From Amoebophrya sp. AT5.2 (lineage: Eukaryota > Sar > Dinophyceae > Syndiniales > Amoebophryaceae), in NCBI GenBank assembly GCA_005223375.1, contig RXOD01004505.1, positions 1 through 21,315 of the forward strand: a stretch of 21,315 bases of DNA, read 5' to 3'. The notes under the pieces were generated by a model. That model was not told the DNA's origin, did not search any database, and saw nothing but the letters and a program-made list of their open reading frames with translations. Each line of letters starts with the position of its first letter. Positions within the stretch are counted from its first letter, which is position 1. This document shows, piece by piece, positions 18,343-21,315 of the stretch. The translations under genes were made by a program, and so were the position numbers.

Positions 18343-21315
18343 TTACTTGCCCTTTCCCTTGGCAGCCAGCATCTCAGCCAGCCCGCTGCGCCCAAACGAC
18401 TCATCGCCCGGCTCCCCGAGTCCCAGCTCCCGGCGGTTGTAGTTCAACTCCGTCCCGGCTCCAATAAAGTTGTCGTTTTCGTCGTAGTTCGGATCGTGCG
18501 GGTAAGTCGAGCCGTGCGGGTTGTTGTCCGGCTCCCCGTTGTCGACGTACTCTTGGTCCAGGTGGTTCAAGTTGTTGGGAGACGCTTCGATGGATACCTG
18601 CGACCCTTCCTGCTCCTCCGCCTGCGATCCCGCAAACACGCCTCCGTACTCTCCGCCTCCGTACCCTCCGTCCTCCTGCACACCTCCCAGTCCTGCAAAC
18701 GGAACGTGACCCCCCGGCATGGACATGGCATCGAAGTCCACACCTCCGCCCTGCATGGAGATCTGATCCACCATGACCTGCTTGAACTGCGATTGCTCCA
18801 TCTGGTTCATCTCCGCCAAATCCGCATCCGCATCCGCATTCACGTCCACTCGAAACATATCGTCGACGGCGTTCTTGTATGTTCTTGGGAGGCGCGCGCT
18901 TCTCTCCGGGAAGCCGCACGCTTTTCATCCGGTTCGCGAATTCTTCCAAGCTCGCCCGCTCGGCCGCTCGCAATTTTTGCTCCTTCGTCATTGCCGCCGG
19001 CTTTCCGCCCATCGCCGCATGCATCATCATCTTGTTCTTTTGCCCCGCCCCCTTGTCCACGAAAACGCCACCGTAGATGCCCATCGCCGGATCGGTCTTT
19101 TTGTTGATCTTCTGGCCCTCGCCCCCGGTCTTCACCTCGTTCTTCTTGCGGCCGCGGACCAGCTTCTCGTGCGGGTTCAGCGAGGGAAACAGCTCGCTTT
19201 TCTCCGGGCGCCACCCCGCCCCGTAGTTCGGCGGCGATCCCATGTTCGGGTTGAAACCTCCACCGGAGCCCCCGCCGGAGCTCGGCGACGAAGCTTCGCC
19301 GTAGGGTTGCGCGTAGCTCGTGGCCCGTCCCATGTTGGGACTATCCGCAGCTCCGTAGCTGGCGCTGCCGCGCTGCCAGTCCTGATAACGCGAACGCGTC
19401 GCACCTGAGGCGAAGAGAAATAACAATAAGCATCGCAACACCTACTAATCGATCTACGAGTCATCATCTGAAACAAGAGCACTACTTTAGAAAATATTTG
19501 CTTCAACACCTTTGTTCTTGGTGTTGTAGTATCCCTTCTCGTCGTAGATTCCCCCCTTGGCCGACCCACGCTTTCCGTACTTGTCGCCAGGCTGCGGGTG
19601 CGACTTGGTAAACCCACCACCCCCGGCTTTCGAGGGGCGCGCCGGACCAGATTGTAGAAATCAAAATCGTAGAGGAGCCCTGGCATTTACGTAAAGATCT
19701 ACACGCTTTCATGGCCACGAGTGCCGTTGTATTCCTTTTGCCCTTTCGTCGCGTCGTACTGGTTGAACCATTGCTCGTACGGCGCCTCCCCGCCCCAGGG
19801 CGCATTGGAGAACGCGTCAGAGTACTTCTCGTAATCTTCCCAGCCGTAATCCCAGGTAGCGCCCGCGCAAGAGCTCGCGGCGCAGGAGGTGGGACTGGAG
19901 GCGCCGCTGCTGAGCGGGGTGCTGTTCCAGGGGATGCCGCCAAACGGAACGGAAGATCGGCACTGGGAATCGTACTGCTTCTTCCCTTTGTAGTCGTCCT
20001 TCCCGTAAAAGTTTTTCGTGCCGTAGTAGTCCTTTTTCCCGTAGTTCGGCTTGCCCTTGGTGAACGCGGTGTGGTAGCCGAAGGCCCCCTTGCCCTTGTT
20101 CATCGTGTCCTGCTTTCCGTACTTGCCCTGTTTCTGGCCCTGCATTCCGTGGTCGGATGCGGCTCCGTAGCCGGACGCCGTCGAGTGGGCGTCATGCCAC
20201 TGATCGTCGTTCTCCGGCACATAGTCCTCGTCCTCCTCTCCCCACTCGTCGTCCCACCACTCTCCGTCCTCACGTTGATACGCGCCGCCATCCTCGTTCT
20301 GGTTCGCCCCGGTAAACTTCAGCCCGGACTGCCATTCCTCGGGCAACGGCGGGTGATGGAAAGCGAAATCCTGCCACGCATTGGCCAGCTCCGCGCTGCG
20401 AAGGATTCGCATTGTATTTCGTAGATGCTTCTTTTCAATATCTATATGCATCGGAGCCTGATAATGCATTACGAAAAAAAAGTAAAGTACTGGGTCAAGT
20501 TGCACTCCGCCTGCACCATGTTGAGCCACAGCATCCAGACGTCACGCTCGGGCAAGCGGCGGATCTTCTTCATCAGCGAGCAGGCCTGAGAAGATTGCGT
20601 TTGCGTTGCGTCAAACGATTCGGGCGAAAGAGCGCTCTTTCTTTCGGCAATTCAATTTCCATTTACTACCAGCAGCCTACTTACAATTGGATGCGCGAAG
20701 ATTCATAGAAACGAACGGGCGCACCGACTCCCAAGAGCTGTCGTAGTTGTCGGCAATTTCCCCAGTCGCGTCGCTCACCGCCTCCAGCAGCGCGCGGGCA
20801 TTCTTCGGAAAAGAGTGCAGCTGGTCGGGCGTGGGGTAGTTGGCGATGATTTTCAACGCCAAGGCTTGGCGGCCCTTGCTCGGGAACTTCGCGGTGATCT
20901 GACCCTCCTTGTAGGTGTCATCGAGGGCGACTTGCAGCATCTTCAGGCACACTTGCTTGGGGCACTGCAAAAACCTGGAGGGAGCGGCTCAGAATTAGGC
21001 CGCATCAAATCACATCCAGAGAGACAGACTCTATCGCGGAATGCATTCAAAGTAACGACCCACATCAGGAAAGATCTATGCATGCGCAGCGAAGTAGATG
21101 GTGCGCAGGAGTAGCTATCTGATACCCCTGGGCAACTTTTCCGTTCGTCATCTGCAGGGTGCTCGGCATTTTCCCAACCCGTTTTTCGATGTCACTCATG
21201 GCGATCTGCTTCTTGCGCTGGATCGGTCCGGTACACTTGCTGATCCACGCAATCAGGTCGCCCAGGCCTTCCCAGACCTGGCGCATTCGCCCCATCGCGC
21301 AGAATCCGCCGGGGC
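18343..21315 (-). CDS. Gene D: Gly/Tyr/Lys/Asp-rich protein of unknown function (5' partial)
   Basis: Proposed exons are >21315-21126, 20974-20725, 20585-20491, 20395-19719, 19626-19510, 19404-18920 and 18873-18343. They give 780 residues, open at the window edge, stop TAA. I recognise no family. Exons 1-3 look helical and ordered (LDDTYKEGQITAKF, KKIRRLPERDVWMLWLN). Exon 4 has a very acidic Trp-rich patch (GEWWDDEWGEEDEDY), then repeated Tyr-Gly-Lys and Lys-Asp-Tyr units, then Ser/Cys-rich sequence. Later exons are Gly/Ser/Asn-rich, with a basic helix (KEQKLRAAERASLEEFANRMK), an Ala-Asp repeat and an AAKGKGK end. Such composition is common in RNA-binding or condensate-forming proteins, but no RRM, KH or RGG array is visible. 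The exon 2/3 and 6/7 junctions are uncertain: a consensus GTAAGT at 20684 competes, and a 10-base tandem repeat lies at the exon 6/7 frame change. Two adjacent genes, split near 20680, cannot be excluded. Confidence 0.68.
18871..18887 (-). repeat. 10-base tandem duplication at a frame change in gene D
   Basis: On the plus strand GTTCTTGTAT is followed at once by GTTCTTG. The reading frame before it and the clearly coding frame after it differ by exactly the extra 10 bases (+1). Removing one repeat unit would rejoin the two frames without any intron. Confidence 0.7.
18874..18919 (-). other. Candidate short intron of gene D (46 bases)
   Basis: Donor GTGCGG after AGC and acceptor ACATACAAG before AAC GCC GTC are both phase 0 and join the two frames. 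Its donor is like GTGCGC used elsewhere. The alternative is a frame-shifting 10-base tandem duplication at the same place. Confidence 0.4.
19405..19509 (-). other. Intron of gene D (105 bases)
   Basis: Donor GTGTTGAA and acceptor TCTTCGCCTCAG, phase 1 on both sides, forming a Gly codon (G|GT). A strong pyrimidine tract precedes the AG. Confidence 0.75.
19627..19718 (-). other. Intron of gene D (92 bases, boundaries uncertain)
   Basis: Donor GTGGCC and acceptor CCCTCGAAAG are both phase 1. An equally phase-matched alternative is donor GTGTAG (from 19704) with acceptor TTTACCAAG (to 19604), phase 0. An intron is certainly needed here because the coding frame changes. Confidence 0.5.
20396..20490 (-). 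other. Intron of gene D (95 bases)
   Basis: Donor GTACTTTA and acceptor ATCCTTCGCAG, phase 2 on both sides. The intron begins with a T-rich tract. The flanking exons are strongly coding-like and lie in different frames. Confidence 0.65.
20586..20724 (-). other. Intron of gene D (139 bases, donor uncertain)
   Basis: Acceptor CAATCTTCTCAG is clear. Donor GTGCGC after TCG is the phase-matched choice (phase 0). The consensus donor GTAAGT from 20684 would give a 99-base intron but leaves a phase mismatch (1 against 0). Confidence 0.5.
20975..21125 (-). other. Intron of gene D (151 bases)
   Basis: Donor GTATCAGA and acceptor CGCTCCCTCCAG, phase 2 on both sides, forming a Gly codon (GG|G). It joins Val-Ala-Gln-Gly to Phe-Leu-Gln-Cys. 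Confidence 0.72.

Noticed and set aside
1..21315. Dinoflagellate spliced-leader gene, tRNA, rRNA, transposase or reverse transcriptase
   Set aside because: I looked for the spliced-leader sequence, cloverleaf-like segments and typical polymerase or transposase motifs on both strands by eye and found none.

Overview
This is a piece of eukaryotic nuclear genome. Three of its four protein genes are split by introns. Every junction I could place reads GT...AG, and most keep codon phase across the join. I see no rRNA, tRNA, CRISPR array, transposase or reverse transcriptase. The organism cannot be named from this sequence. One-directional gene order, long low-complexity proteins, short introns and an intron full of inverted repeats suggest a protist, possibly an alveolate of the dinoflagellate line (for example a syndinian such as Amoebophrya). 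That placement is inference, held at low confidence.

All four genes are read from the minus strand, head to tail. From right to left they are: (1) gene D, 21315 to 18343, its 5' end outside the window, an unrecognised protein with a helical N-terminal part and a long Gly/Tyr/Lys/Asp-rich tail; (2) gene B, 17411 to 10213, about nine exons and about 2,017 residues, unrecognised, with a Lys/Glu-rich coiled-coil-like stretch and a Cys-rich C-terminus; (3) gene A, 9172 to 2072, one uninterrupted ORF of 2,366 residues, Ser/Ala/Arg/Glu-rich and apparently mostly disordered; (4) gene C, 927 to beyond position 1, which spliced together gives a clear WWE domain followed by two copies of a 'VxVPxGAxxGxxLxV' motif, its 3' end outside the window. 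Gaps of about 0.9 to 1.1 kb separate the genes.

The most unusual stretch is the first intron of gene B (16260-16720). It holds two diverged copies of a 100-base unit, each containing a copy of the end of exon 1, a splice donor and a 15-bp inverted repeat. Between them lies a larger hairpin of about 67 bases with perfect 20-base arms built on the same core, GAAGAAATGAAT. This looks like an introner-like or MITE-like element. The other points for a second look are the WWE-VPxG gene, three places where the frame changes and only a very short or alternative intron (or an indel) restores it, and the contrast between the intronless 7.1-kb gene A and its intron-rich neighbours.

I cannot say that the genes work together. 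Only the WWE domain suggests a role (binding poly- or iso-ADP-ribose, as in PARP and ubiquitin-ligase proteins). The others are described from what is visible.
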